DNA of 64,000 bases from Bog-532 sp963830385 (GTDB taxonomy: Bacteria; Actinomycetota; Actinomycetes; Streptosporangiales; Streptosporangiaceae): positions 1-64,000 of the forward strand of contig CAWHMD010000012.1 in the NCBI GenBank assembly GCA_963830385.1, read 5' to 3'. Under the pieces are notes generated by a model. It did no database searches, had not been told where the DNA came from, and was given only the letters and a program-made list of their open reading frames with translations. Shown piece by piece: positions 1 to 9,032 of this stretch. The number at the start of each line of letters is the position of its first letter. Position 1 is the stretch's first letter. Position numbers and translations under genes: made by a program.

Positions 1-1599
1 GGTGTTGGTGACGACGGCGTTCAACACGACATTGTTGGCCAGCCAGAACTGATGGAAGGTGGTGCTGAAGGCTGTGAAGCCGACCCAGTTGCCAACCTTG
101 GCGGACGGGCCCTTGAGCGTGGCGATGGCGAACCATGCGCCATCGAAGGCGTCGGAGCCGAGGTCGGCGCTGCTGTAGAAGGTGACGCCGCCGAGGCTGT
201 CGCCGCCGAGGTCCTTTCGCTTAACGGTCGGGGCGCTGTCCGACTGGGACAGACCGGAGTCGATGGAGAGCCCGAGGCCAACACCGGCGTCGACGAACCC
301 GCCGAGCAACAGATCGCCGTCACCGCCGAAGGTGACGCCGGCGTTGGGGTCGATGAGGACCGCGGGGTTGGTCAGTTGCGGGGTGCCGTCGGCGTCGACC
401 TTCCGCGCTCCGTTGGGGTCGAGCAGGAACTCCACCGGGACCTTCCGGACGTGCATGCTGAAACCGGCGACGGCCCCTTTGACCAGGATTTTGAACTCTT
501 TCTTGGCCTTGAGGTAGCTGACGATGTAGGCGAAGCCCTTGGCGGAAGAGGCGGTGAGACCGAGTCGGGTGAACGGGTCGAGTTCGGGCGGGTGCGATTC
601 TTGCTGCTCTTCGGCGGCCAGCAGGCTGTACCAGTCCCAGAGCGGGTAGGTGAGCGGGCCAATTGTCAGCAGCGTGCTTTTGAGTGCGGCGGTGAGGCGG
701 GTGCGCAACGCCCGTTGATGGGGTTCGGGCAGGTAGCCCGGCTCAAGCTCGGCCATGATGATGGCGTTGGTGACCGCGGTGCGCCTGGCGTGACGGGCCG
801 CGGGGGGGCTCGTGGCCTCCAGTTGCCAGGCGGTGAGCAGCCCCTGCAGGTTGCTGCCGGTGACCTGGTCGACGAGTTGCGCCACCCAGTGGGGGGCCAA
901 CGGTTGCACTTGTTCGACCAGCAGCAGCGCTGCGGCTTTGGGGTCGGTGACTCCGGCGATGACCGTGCCAGGAAGGCGGCAGGAGGCCCGGTAGCGGCTG
1001 AAGCGGTCGGCCTGGGAGGCGCCGGCATTGAAGCGGAGGGTGATCACCGCGCCGGGTTGGGTGCCGTCGACGATGGCGAAGCCGCCGTAGGCGCACGGTT
1101 GCCCGGCGACCAGCGATGCCAGCAGCAGGTGCGGATCTGTGCTGTTGGCGTCCGCGGGGCGTCCTTGCCCGGTCTGCCACCACATGGTGTAGTCGCCGGA
1201 GGGTCCGACGCTTCGGGTGTCGACGACGAACGAGCCGGCGACGAGGGGCGGGACCGGTGGGGTGGTCGGCCACGACTGCACGCTGCAGGAGCCGCTCGCC
1301 TTTCCGGGCGGCAGCGAGAACCATCCGACGATCGCCTGGCCGGCCATCGACACCTGCACGGTCATGGGCCGCGACGAGCCGGCGTTCTGCTGCTCATACA
1401 TCCCGCTGATGTCCGGGGTCATCCTGCGGTGGGCGTCTCGGACCGGCGTGCCCCAGCGGGCGGCCGGCGGGCAGACGGTGCTGGGGACCGTGAGCGGGGG
1501 GACGCTCGGGACGCTCAAACCGGACGCGGAAGGTACCGGCGGGAGACTCGGCGAGCTGATCGTCGGTACGGGAGCAGCAATGTAGCTGGGAGGATCCAT
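1..1599 (-). CDS. Uncharacterised large protein, C-terminus beyond left edge
   Basis: An open frame of 533 codons runs without a stop from an ATG at 1599 to the window edge, so the C-terminus is missing. I do not recognise the family. Residues 1-45 are rich in Pro, Ser and Val. The middle is globular-looking, with scattered Trp, Cys and aromatic residues. The last part seen is Gly/Asp-rich (GGFVDAGVGLGLSIDSGLSQ) and then turns beta-like. There is no signal peptide and no clear membrane helix. It starts 27 bases after the stop of the 874-codon gene upstream, with a small hairpin between and no good Shine-Dalgarno, so it is probably translated as the second gene of the same transcript. The partner, also uncharacterised, gives no functional hint. 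The frame is surely coding; the function is unknown. Confidence 0.75.
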   Translation of the reverse strand, partial: MDPPSYIAAPVPTISSPSLPPVPSASGLSVPSVPPLTVPSTVCPPAARWGTPVRDAHRRMTPDISGMYEQQNAGSSRPMTVQVSMAGQAIVGWFSLPPGKASGSCSVQSWPTTPPVPPLVAGSFVVDTRSVGPSGDYTMWWQTGQGRPADANSTDPHLLLASLVAGQPCAYGGFAIVDGTQPGAVITLRFNAGASQADRFSRYRASCRLPGTVIAGVTDPKAAALLLVEQVQPLAPHWVAQLVDQVTGSNLQGLLTAWQLEATSPPAARHARRTAVTNAIIMAELEPGYLPEPHQRALRTRLTAALKSTLLTIGPLTYPLWDWYSLLAAEEQQESHPPELDPFTRLGLTASSAKGFAYIVSYLKAKKEFKILVKGAVAGFSMHVRKVPVEFLLDPNGARKVDADGTPQLTNPAVLIDPNAGVTFGGDGDLLLGGFVDAGVGLGLSIDSGLSQSDSAPTVKRKDLGGDSLGGVTFYSSADLGSDAFDGAWFAIATLKGPSAKVGNWVGFTAFSTTFHQFWLANNVVLNAVVTNT

Positions 1600-1611
1600 G
1601 GCGGCCGGGTA

Positions 1612-1626
1612 TCGGGCGGCGCCCGA
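1612..1626 (-). other. Small intercistronic hairpin
   Basis: Read on the minus strand, TCGGGC-GCC-GCCCGA forms a perfect 6-bp stem with a 3-base loop between the stop codon of the 874-residue gene and the ATG of the next. It lacks a T tract, so it is unlikely to be a full terminator. It could modulate expression of the second gene. Confidence 0.45.
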
Positions 1627-4251
1627 TCAGGCTCCGGTGACGGGATAGTCGATGGCCACAACCTGGTCGGTGGGCAGCACCTCGATCCACTGGTCGAACA
1701 CCTGGAACGGGGCGGTCGGCGCTCGGAAGCCACCGGCAAGGGGATCGAATCCGTTCTCATAGACCGTCTCGGTGTGCAGGAACTGCGCAGGGTCCGAGCC
1801 TTGAGCGGTGACCTGTTGGGCCAGGACCGCCAGAGCTTGCCGTACGGTCACGTTCTGCAGCTCCGGCGGGTCGCCGGCGGCCGATACGTACGGGTCGTCG
1901 AGCCCGTCGGCGCCTTCTACTGCGGCGTGCTCCAACCATGCCAGGGCGTCGGCTTCGCGCCCGGCCCGGATCGGCACGATCGCCTTGACCCATGGTGCGT
2001 TGAGGAAGGCGTTACGGAGCGGATCACCGTCGAGTTGCAGCAGCCAGCCCAGTGACGCTCCGAACGGCGCTGGTGCGGAGTTCTCCGTGATCTCGTAGTT
2101 CGGCCGGCAGGCGTCGCTCAGCCCGCCCCAGCCGACTTGGTCGGCCGGGCCGAGCGAGTAGGTCGACGATTGCGGGCCGGAGGACGCCGGGAGCGAGGCG
2201 GTATAGGACTGGTCGACGCCTTGCTGGGAGAACCACAGCCGCGGCCGCCACCAGTCCTCGGCCACAAAGTACAACATGGCGTCGGCATCGAACATGGCCC
2301 GGACCAGCTCGGCGTTGACGTGCATCTCGTCGGAGGCCACGCCTCCTTCCAGCTGGGTCAGCAACCGCCGGTACACGACGTCGCGTTCCTCCTCCCGAAG
2401 GTCATCAGAGCTGCGAGGCTTGACGCTGCCCGCCTTCTCGATGCGATCGCGAACCAGCGCGACGTAGGCGGTCTGAGTGTCCTGCCTAATCTGTTCGGTG
2501 TACTGGGCGTATTTGGCCTGGTACTGGGTGTTGGCCGCGGTCATGTCGGGGGGATTCCAGTGCGCCCCGGCGGTGATGTGGATCGAGCTGCCGTCCCCGA
2601 AGTTGACGTAGGGCAACTGCAGGTGGAAGCCGTTTTGCACCGGGACGTTCGGCTGAAAGGTGACGTGCGCTGCCGCGCTGCTGCCTTGGCCATGCACTCC
2701 TTGCAGGGTAACTGCCGCCAGGGTGTAGTTGGACGCTGGGGGAGTCAGCGTGTAGTCGGCCTCCCAGACAATGGACTTGGTCGTTCCCCACGTCGGGTCC
2801 TCGGATCCGTTGAAATAGTCGTCGTCGGTGTCACCCGGATCACCGATCGGCTGGAACGCGAAGTCGATGTCCCAGGTGGTGTCCTTGGGATCCAGCTGCG
2901 CAGGCGCGTCGGGAGGGGCGGGGACCGAGCCGCTGTCCTCGGGTTTGGCCACGTGGATGAGTGAGGCCACGCCGAGGGTGTCACCGGTATTGTCGAGGTA
3001 CACCTGCCAGCACAGCTGCGTCCCGGTGTGTTGCACCTGCACGGCGACGCGGCGCATCTTGCGGCGCAGCTCGTAATTGACCAACGCGGCGGTCGTGTTG
3101 GCCAGCACATAGCGGCGGCTCGAGGTATCGGTGGTTTCGGTCACTGTCCGGAACGTCGTCTTGAAGTTCTGCCGGATCTCGCTGGTTAGCTTCTCGCTCT
3201 GGGACCGCATCTGCTTGTGGGTGATCTCGTCCGAATTGGACCGAGTGGTGTCCAATCCGAAGGTGGCGCTGGCTTGTGCCTGAAACACCTTTCCCATGCT
3301 GTAACTGGCACTGGCCGTGGCGCCCAGCTTGGTGTTCTGCGAGTTGGCGTCCTTCACCGCGTCGGCAAGGTCGTCCTGCTGCGTGCTGGCGGACTCGCTC
3401 GTTTGCGCGGTGCTGGTCGACGCCTCGGTGGCGCGCTCGACGGTCGTCTTGCGGGTGTTGACTTCCATGACCTCGAGGGTCCCTCCCGGGCTGACCCACA
3501 CGTGCCCAACCGGTGGCCCGAGGAAGGTGTCGAGCTCGAAGAAGTACTCCCGGTAGAGCTGAACCAAACCCACCGGCGACAGCACGACCGATACCAAGCC
3601 GGACAGGTAGGCGGCGATCGGGTCGATAAACGCCTGAGCCAACACGAACGCGTTCGCTCGGCCGAACAGGACCCCGCGCGCCGTGTCGAGCGACGACTGA
3701 CCAAGCCAAGCCAATGCACTGGCGACCGCCGCCTCGTGACCCAGAACGGATTGACGGGGATCGGCAGCCACAGAACCTTGCGAAATGTAAGGATTATTGG
3801 CCATCGCGGCATTCCGAGCGTTCTCCGCGGCGTCGATGCGAGCCTGAGTCGCCGGGTCGCCGACGACCGCCTGCAGCACCTTCGACAGGCGGTCGACGCG
3901 GAGCAAGCTGCGCAGATCAGCGTCGGTTACCGGCAGCCCGCTCGCCGACTCGATCTCACGGCCGGCCGCCGCCACCCGTACCGCCACTGCGCTGGCCAGC
4001 CCAGTGGGCGGGTAGTCGGGCCCCGGCAGGGGGGGTTGCGCCACTTGCGGAATATCGGCGTTCTGCCACAGCCGGGGGTCGTCTCTCATTCGGGCCACCA
4101 ACGACGCAAGGTTCCGCTGACGAACCCTGTTCACTCGGGTCACCGCTTGACGCCCTTTCCAGCCGAGCAGTGGCTGGTACACCCCGAACGGCTCGGTGGC
4201 GTACGGATACGTTCCCTTAAAATCAATGAGGTTGACTGGAATCTGTGGCAT
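1627..4251 (-). CDS. Uncharacterised 874-residue protein
   Basis: The family is not recognised with confidence. The start ATG is preceded by GAAGGAAG at a good distance. Residues 1-130 are mixed and basic. Residues 196-232 are strongly hydrophobic (ALLFG/VLAQAF/SGLVSVVLSPVGL-like), which suggests one or two membrane-interacting helices. Residues 268-375 form a Ser/Thr/Ala/Gln-rich, probably helical stretch. A compact block at 378-434 contains RRYVLANTTAALVNYELRRK and LCWQVYLDNTGDTLG and looks like the conserved core. The C-terminal half is beta-rich with many aromatics. There is no signal peptide. It is the first gene of a two-gene set with the partial gene at the left edge, downstream of a decayed SRPBCC fragment. 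A membrane-active or structural role is only a guess from the amphipathic and low-complexity segments. Confidence 0.8.
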   Translation of the reverse strand: MPQIPVNLIDFKGTYPYATEPFGVYQPLLGWKGRQAVTRVNRVRQRNLASLVARMRDDPRLWQNADIPQVAQPPLPGPDYPPTGLASAVAVRVAAAGREIESASGLPVTDADLRSLLRVDRLSKVLQAVVGDPATQARIDAAENARNAAMANNPYISQGSVAADPRQSVLGHEAAVASALAWLGQSSLDTARGVLFGRANAFVLAQAFIDPIAAYLSGLVSVVLSPVGLVQLYREYFFELDTFLGPPVGHVWVSPGGTLEVMEVNTRKTTVERATEASTSTAQTSESASTQQDDLADAVKDANSQNTKLGATASASYSMGKVFQAQASATFGLDTTRSNSDEITHKQMRSQSEKLTSEIRQNFKTTFRTVTETTDTSSRRYVLANTTAALVNYELRRKMRRVAVQVQHTGTQLCWQVYLDNTGDTLGVASLIHVAKPEDSGSVPAPPDAPAQLDPKDTTWDIDFAFQPIGDPGDTDDDYFNGSEDPTWGTTKSIVWEADYTLTPPASNYTLAAVTLQGVHGQGSSAAAHVTFQPNVPVQNGFHLQLPYVNFGDGSSIHITAGAHWNPPDMTAANTQYQAKYAQYTEQIRQDTQTAYVALVRDRIEKAGSVKPRSSDDLREEERDVVYRRLLTQLEGGVASDEMHVNAELVRAMFDADAMLYFVAEDWWRPRLWFSQQGVDQSYTASLPASSGPQSSTYSLGPADQVGWGGLSDACRPNYEITENSAPAPFGASLGWLLQLDGDPLRNAFLNAPWVKAIVPIRAGREADALAWLEHAAVEGADGLDDPYVSAAGDPPELQNVTVRQALAVLAQQVTAQGSDPAQFLHTETVYENGFDPLAGGFRAPTAPFQVFDQWIEVLPTDQVVAIDYPVTGA

Positions 4252-4272
4252 GTTGCTTCCTTCAAAAACGCC

Positions 4273-4512
4273 TCACGCAGCGAACGGTTGACTGACGGTG
4301 ACGATTACGCCGAACGCTGTACCGGTGGCCCAGTTGCGATGCCCGGCCAGTCGCAGTCGCAGGTGCACCCGGGTCCGGGCGGCGGATTCTGGGTGGAGCA
4401 CGATTGCCCAGCTCAGCTGCATGGGGCCGCGCGTTGAGCGGTGCACCAGGACGTTCGGGGCATCGTGGGTGACGATCTCAAGGTCGCGTGTGCTCCGCCC
4501 CAGGCGCCGAGC
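4273..4512 (-). pseudogene. Remnant of SRPBCC / polyketide-cyclase-like protein
   Basis: An 80-codon minus-strand frame between two stops has no start of its own. It reads like the C-terminal half of an SRPBCC (START-like) ligand-binding protein: a stretch resembling DLEIVTHDAPNVLVHRSTRG, then LSWAIVLHPESAARTRVHLR, the usual W-x-x-x-L-x-P-x-x-x-x-x-T-R strand pattern. The N-terminal half is absent or in other frames. It lies between the LysR gene and the large uncharacterised operon and is most simply a decayed gene. The family assignment is by pattern recall only. Confidence 0.4.
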
Positions 4513-4753
4513 TCACCTCGATGCAGAGAATGGCCGTCGCCGGATTGGCCATGTCCGCGCGCGCCTCCTGGAAGGAGCTAAGCCCGACGTTGCCGATGAA
4601 GACCGTGGTGCCGGCCGACTCGCAATCGATGTCGTTCGCCGCGTTCCCGTAGATGGTCACAACACGACAATGCGCCGAGGCAGCCCGTCCCCGACAGAGG
4701 CGGTTCCACTCAGGAACTACGGCTTGACAGGCCTTCGCGCCGCTCTCTGGGCG

Positions 4754-5674
4754 TCAGGTTTCACTCTGGGCAAAGGTGTCCGCCGGTGCCGCCTCGAACG
4801 CCTCGATCAGCCCCAGCACTGCGCTGCGCCGGTCCGTGCGCCTGCGGGCCGCGTGGAAGCCCATCCTGGCCGCGCCGGTCAAAGTCACGGCGCGCAAGTC
4901 CGGGCGGAGCTGCGAAACAGCCGACGCGACGCTCGTCATCACCGTGTCACCGCCGACCACATCGAGAAGCGCATGCTCAGTATCTGATGCAAGGGTTTCG
5001 ACCAGGCGTGCCTCACGCCGGGGACGGATATCGGCGAACCAGAACGGGCCCATCCACTCCTCGCTGAGCGCCGGGTTGAACAACATCGGCTCATCGCAGA
5101 ACGCACCCACATCGACCGACCCGGCTTCGGCCCATCGATGACGCACGCCGACCACCCCGACGAGCGCCGTGTCGACATTCAGCGGATGCGAGTCCACCGT
5201 CGCGTTCGGTACCGGCGCGCTCGTCCACAACACATCGACGGTCTTGTCATCTAGGCACTGGTCCAGCTCGGGAAACGGAATGTCGCGGCACGTGCAACGA
5301 GCCTCGGGATAGCTGCGATGCAGCTCATGAGCGATCTTCGCCAGGCCTATCCGGGCAAGGGACAGGCGCCCCCCGGCTGGAACACCAATCCGGACCGTGT
5401 ACCGCGATGGCCCCTGCCTGGCGGCCTGGCGAGCAGCCTCGGCATGGGCAAGCAATGGTCCGGTCGCCTCGGCAAATCTCAGGCCCGCGGCGGTCACCCG
5501 CAGAACCCCCACAGGGCTGCGCTGGAGAAGAACGACTCCAAGCTGTCGTTCCAAGCGCTGAATTCGCTTCGTCAGGGCCGGCGACGTCAAATGCAACCTC
5601 GCCGCGGCCCTCCCGTAATGACCTTCCTCCGCGAGAACCAGGAAACTCGAGGCAAGACCCAAGTCCAGTTCCAT
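4754..5674 (-). CDS. LysR-family transcriptional regulator
   Basis: A 306-residue protein with an N-terminal winged HTH (about residues 3-62: FLVLAEEGHYGRAAARLHLT, SPALTKRIQRLERQLGVVLL), then the linker helix and a substrate-binding domain (about 90-290) typical of LysR proteins in length and order. The ATG at 5674 gives the canonical start M-E-L-D-L; an in-frame upstream codon at 5701 would add nine residues. LysR proteins bind DNA as tetramers and sense a small ligand; the ligand here cannot be told. The usual divergent target gene is not evident: the 500 bases on its promoter side carry no credible gene. It may control the downstream minus-strand genes or act elsewhere. Confidence 0.88.
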   Translation of the reverse strand: MELDLGLASSFLVLAEEGHYGRAAARLHLTSPALTKRIQRLERQLGVVLLQRSPVGVLRVTAAGLRFAEATGPLLAHAEAARQAARQGPSRYTVRIGVPAGGRLSLARIGLAKIAHELHRSYPEARCTCRDIPFPELDQCLDDKTVDVLWTSAPVPNATVDSHPLNVDTALVGVVGVRHRWAEAGSVDVGAFCDEPMLFNPALSEEWMGPFWFADIRPRREARLVETLASDTEHALLDVVGGDTVMTSVASAVSQLRPDLRAVTLTGAARMGFHAARRRTDRRSAVLGLIEAFEAAPADTFAQSET

Positions 5675-6206
5675 CGCTAACCCCGTATCAGCGATCGGCA
5701 ACCGAGCCGCAGGGCGGCAACGCGCTGATCGACCGCCACTTCAGTATCCATCTTCTGCCAAGGATCCTCAAACGCGAATCTCTCGGTCAAACACGCCCAC
5801 CTGGTGCAACCGGCACGTCGGGCCGGGCCATCGCCCCACCTAGCCGACAAGATCGAGTACGCATACCTCCTTAAGCCCAGGGCAGCTCCCTCTGAATGGT
5901 CGCCAGGACTGGCTGGCATCCCCAAGACATCCCTGCACCGCTACCTCATCCGCCAGCCAGTGGCCAGGGAGCGTGACGATGCACGCCGCCAGCCTGCCAA
6001 TCCGGGCGCAGCCGGGCAGATTAAGCAACAGTCGGCGGGTTCCTGAGTCTGCCTGGGGGCGCCTGTGAAGCGGATCGGGCCTGGACCAGGGCCTGCGGAG
6101 TTGGACGCTCGCCTGGCGTGTCGTTCTGACCTTTCCTCAGCCTCTATGAGACTCTCTCGTCTGAGGCGATCTATCATCATTGCTGGTGAAGTTGAGGAGG
6201 CGCGGG
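5675..6206. other. Gene-free stretch between LysR gene and integrase
   Basis: No reading frame here has coding character or a recognisable product; short frames on both strands are overlapping noise. It must contain the promoters of the divergent LysR gene and of the integrase. No tRNA remnant, transposase fragment or strong terminator was seen. Confidence 0.5.
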
Positions 6207-7283
6207 TTGGCTCTGGCCTTGGTGCGCGACCTGCGTGAGCACCGGGCAATAGCAAGCGCGGAGGAGCTCGCGGACTTCGAGACCGACGTGCTGGCCGGGT
6301 TTGTGCTGGCGCGTGCCTCGGCGGGGCTGGCCGACAGCACGATCCGCAATGACACCGGCCACCTGCAGCTGATCCGGGACTGGTTCGGGCGGCCGCTGTG
6401 GGAGATGCAGCCGGGCGACGCGGATGGGTATTTCGGCCGGGTGCTGCGGGATGCGAGGCCGTCGACGCGCACCGGGCGGGCGGCCGCGCTGACGGTGTTC
6501 TTCCAGTTCCTGGAGCTGCGGCACAAGGTGGAGCTGCATAACTTGACCGGCCGGGTGATCGAGTGCCCGCTGGACGAGATGAACCGGCCGCGCGCTTCGG
6601 CCGGCCCGCAGTTGCGCGTGCCGCCGGCTGAGGCGGAGGTCGAGCAGCTGTTCGCCGGCTGGCGGGAGGAACTGGCCAGCTGCCGCAAGTTCGCCCCGGC
6701 CGCCCGCAACTACGCGGCCGCCCGGCTGGCCGCCGACGTCGGCCAGCGGATCAACGAGGCCCGGATGCTGGACCTGGACGACGTGCGGTGGGAGCTGGGC
6801 CGGTTCGGCAAGCTGAACGTCCGCCACGGTAAAGGCTCGCGGCGGCGTGGGCCCAAGCCGCGGCTGGTGCCGTTGATCAACGGCGCGGACCAGAACCTGC
6901 GCTGGTTCATCGAGGACGTGTGGGGCCAGTTCGGCGCCGACCACACCCGGCTCGGGGCGCCGTTGTTTCCCTCCGAGCGCAAATGTCTGGATGGCTCGTG
7001 TTCGCGGGCGACCGCCGATGTGTTCCGCCGGTCGCTGGCCGAAGCCGCCGCCTGCCACCTGCCGGCCTGGACGGGCAAGCTCACCCCGCATGTGCTGCGG
7101 CACTTCTGCGCTTCCCAGCTCTACCTCGCGGGGATGAGCCTGTTCGCCATCCAGGAACTGCTTGGTCACGCCTGGACTGGCACCACGGCCCGGTACATCC
7201 ACGTCCACGGCACCCAAGTCGAGGACGCCTGGGTCGCGGGGCAGCAGCGCGCCGCTGATCGATGGAAGGGACTTGCGAGATGA
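6207..7283 (+). CDS. Tyrosine recombinase / phage-type integrase
   Basis: A site-specific DNA recombinase of the tyrosine family. A SAM-like core-binding domain (about residues 20-115, with IRNDTGHLQLIRDWF) is followed by the catalytic domain with every active-site element: Arg in GQRINEARMLDLDDV, Lys in RHGKGSRRRG, H-x-x-R in TPHVLRHF, and His plus the nucleophile Tyr in LLGHAWTGTTARYIH. The TTG at 6207 is chosen because AGGAGG sits six bases upstream; a TTG at 6180 would add nine residues. The stop overlaps the ATG of the next gene (ATGA), so the two are translationally coupled. It probably mobilised the surrounding island, or forms a self-contained triad with the two genes after it. Confidence 0.92.
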   Translation: MALALVRDLREHRAIASAEELADFETDVLAGFVLARASAGLADSTIRNDTGHLQLIRDWFGRPLWEMQPGDADGYFGRVLRDARPSTRTGRAAALTVFFQFLELRHKVELHNLTGRVIECPLDEMNRPRASAGPQLRVPPAEAEVEQLFAGWREELASCRKFAPAARNYAAARLAADVGQRINEARMLDLDDVRWELGRFGKLNVRHGKGSRRRGPKPRLVPLINGADQNLRWFIEDVWGQFGADHTRLGAPLFPSERKCLDGSCSRATADVFRRSLAEAAACHLPAWTGKLTPHVLRHFCASQLYLAGMSLFAIQELLGHAWTGTTARYIHVHGTQVEDAWVAGQQRAADRWKGLAR

Positions 7284-7597
7284 AGTGGAACCTGCGGCTG
7301 GCGGCCGCCAACCGGGCCATCTGGAAGGCCAGCGAATTGCAGCGGCTGCTCGCCGACCGCGGCATGGTGATCAGCGCGGGGAAGATGTCGGGCCTGTGGT
7401 CCGGCCAGCCGAACACGGTCAAGCTTGACGAGCTGGACGTCATCTGCGCGGTACTCGGCTGCGACGTCAGCGAGCTGCTGTTGCCCGAGCCAGTGGCCGT
7501 GCCGCAGCCCGCAACCAGCCAGAGCACCGGCGCTGTCGCGGAAGCTCGCGCCGTCACGCCCAGATCCCGAACCGGCCGGTCCCTGCCACCCCGGTGA
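7280..7597 (+). CDS. XRE/Cro-type HTH regulator
   Basis: A 105-residue protein whose first 75 residues form a Cro/C1-type helix-turn-helix (LQRLLADRGMVISAGKMSGL, then VKLDELDVICAVLGCDVSEL, the usual closing helix). The C-terminal 30 residues are Pro/Ala/Arg-rich and probably disordered. The start ATG overlaps the integrase stop by four bases; a second ATG at 7262 would add six residues. It sits between an active and a degenerate integrase and most likely regulates recombinase expression or assists in choosing integration versus excision, in the way excisionase or directionality factors do. That role is inferred from context alone. Confidence 0.85.
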   Translation: MKWNLRLAAANRAIWKASELQRLLADRGMVISAGKMSGLWSGQPNTVKLDELDVICAVLGCDVSELLLPEPVAVPQPATSQSTGAVAEARAVTPRSRTGRSLPPR

Positions 7598-7645
7598 CCG
7601 GGCGATCCGCATCAAGACGGCGGCCCGGCCGGCCGCGGCTTCCGG

Positions 7646-8851
7646 GTGGTGTGCCCTGACGTGACCCGCCCAGCAGAGCACGTTACCCCGGAGATGCTGA
7701 TGCAGCGCTGCGATACCCCGCTGCTGCTCGCCGCGACCCGCTGCGCGATCGATCTGGCTGGGGTCCGCGGCTGGTCTGCCGCGACGATCACTGGCGTGTT
7801 CTACGGCCTGAAGGCCGTCCTCGAAGGCCACACCAGCGACGGCCCGGTCCCGCTGTCAGAGGTCCGTCAGCGGGCGCGGCCACGCAGCCACAGCTCCGCC
7901 ACTAGGATCGCTGAGGTCCTCGCCGAGCTGCAGCTGCTGCACGACGACACCACCGCGGCGATCCGGACCTGGATCGACCGCCGCACCGGCGAACTGCCGG
8001 CTGGGTTCGGCCGCGACGTCCGTGCCTGGCTGGTGGTGCTGCTCGACGGTGACGCCCGCACCCGCCCCCGGTCGCACGCCACCCTGCGTGTCCACTTCGG
8101 TATCGTGCGACCCTTCATCGAGTGCTGGGCAGCAACACGCAGCCACCTGCGGGAGATCACCTCCGGTGACGTCGACACCGTCCTAGAGCCGCTGCGCGGT
8201 CACCAGCTTTACAACGCCATCATGGCGCTGCGCTCGCTGTTCCGGTTCGCGAAACGACGCGGCCTGACGTTCGCCGACCCCACCCGGCACCTCAGCGGCG
8301 GCCGCGGCGCCGGGCGCACCGTGCTGCCGATGACTGCTGAGGAGATCCGGGCTGCCGGGCAGGCGGCCGTGACTCCCGCCCAGCGCCTGGCCATCGCGCT
8401 AGCAGCCGTGCACGCCGCCCGCCCCAAGGCCATCCGCGAACTCACCCTGGACGACATCGACCTGCCCAGCCGGCGCATCACCATCGACGGTCACCGGCAG
8501 CCCCTCGGCGACCTCACCCGCCACGCCCTGCTGGCCTGGCTCGGATACCGGCGCGCCACCTGGCCGCACACCGCCAACCGGCACGTCCTGGTCTCGCGCA
8601 TCAGCGCCCTGGGCACCAGACCGGTCTCCCCCGACTACCTCGACAAGCACCAGCCGCGCGGCATCTGCCTCGAGCGCATCCGGCGTGACCGCATCCTGCA
8701 GGAAGCCCTGGCCACCGGCGGCGACCCTCTCCATCTGTCCCTGGTCTTCAACATCGACCACACCAACGCGATGGCCTACGCCAACGCCGCCCGCAACCTT
8801 CAGCAGCCCAGCCGATCAGGCGCTGTCCCACGACGCCCGGAATGGGCATGA
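7646..8851 (+). CDS. Integrase-like protein with incomplete catalytic set
   Basis: A 401-residue protein with the two-domain layout of a tyrosine recombinase. A core-binding region (about 120-230; FGIVRPFIECWAATRSHLRE) precedes a catalytic-like domain. Box I is present (HAARPKAIRELTLDDIDL, with an Arg in the right place), and the C-terminus GDPLHLSLVFNIDHTNAMAYANAARNL aligns by eye to box II with a Tyr. The canonical H-x-x-R is missing and the Lys region is weak, so it may be catalytically dead and act as a partner subunit. The start is uncertain: GTG at 7646 or 7661, neither with a clear ribosome site. It follows the XRE gene by 48 bases in the same direction, forming a three-gene integrase module. 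Confidence 0.8.
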   Translation: MVCPDVTRPAEHVTPEMLMQRCDTPLLLAATRCAIDLAGVRGWSAATITGVFYGLKAVLEGHTSDGPVPLSEVRQRARPRSHSSATRIAEVLAELQLLHDDTTAAIRTWIDRRTGELPAGFGRDVRAWLVVLLDGDARTRPRSHATLRVHFGIVRPFIECWAATRSHLREITSGDVDTVLEPLRGHQLYNAIMALRSLFRFAKRRGLTFADPTRHLSGGRGAGRTVLPMTAEEIRAAGQAAVTPAQRLAIALAAVHAARPKAIRELTLDDIDLPSRRITIDGHRQPLGDLTRHALLAWLGYRRATWPHTANRHVLVSRISALGTRPVSPDYLDKHQPRGICLERIRRDRILQEALATGGDPLHLSLVFNIDHTNAMAYANAARNLQQPSRSGAVPRRPEWA

Positions 8852-9032
8852 AGGCACGCCGAGCACGAGAGCCGACGCGGACGATGGTCGTTACGGAAGG
8901 TGAGTACCCGGCGGAGGCGGCAGCCCGATGCTCGTGCGGAACGAGTGATACGGCACGGTCGGCGCAGCCGACTGATAAGCCGTGTTCAATGGCCAGATCG
9001 AACACCCATGGGGAAGATCTCCCTGCCTGGCC

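Noticed and set aside
52..2055. A 667-codon plus-strand open frame
   Set aside because: It is in exact antisense phase to the minus-strand genes, rich in Gly/Arg/Val/Glu with no domain pattern, and crosses the boundary between two real genes.
4478..4660. A 60-codon minus-strand frame starting MTIYGNAANDID
   Set aside because: It is short, has no ribosome site, matches no family, and overlaps the end of the SRPBCC-like fragment; it could be part of the same decay.
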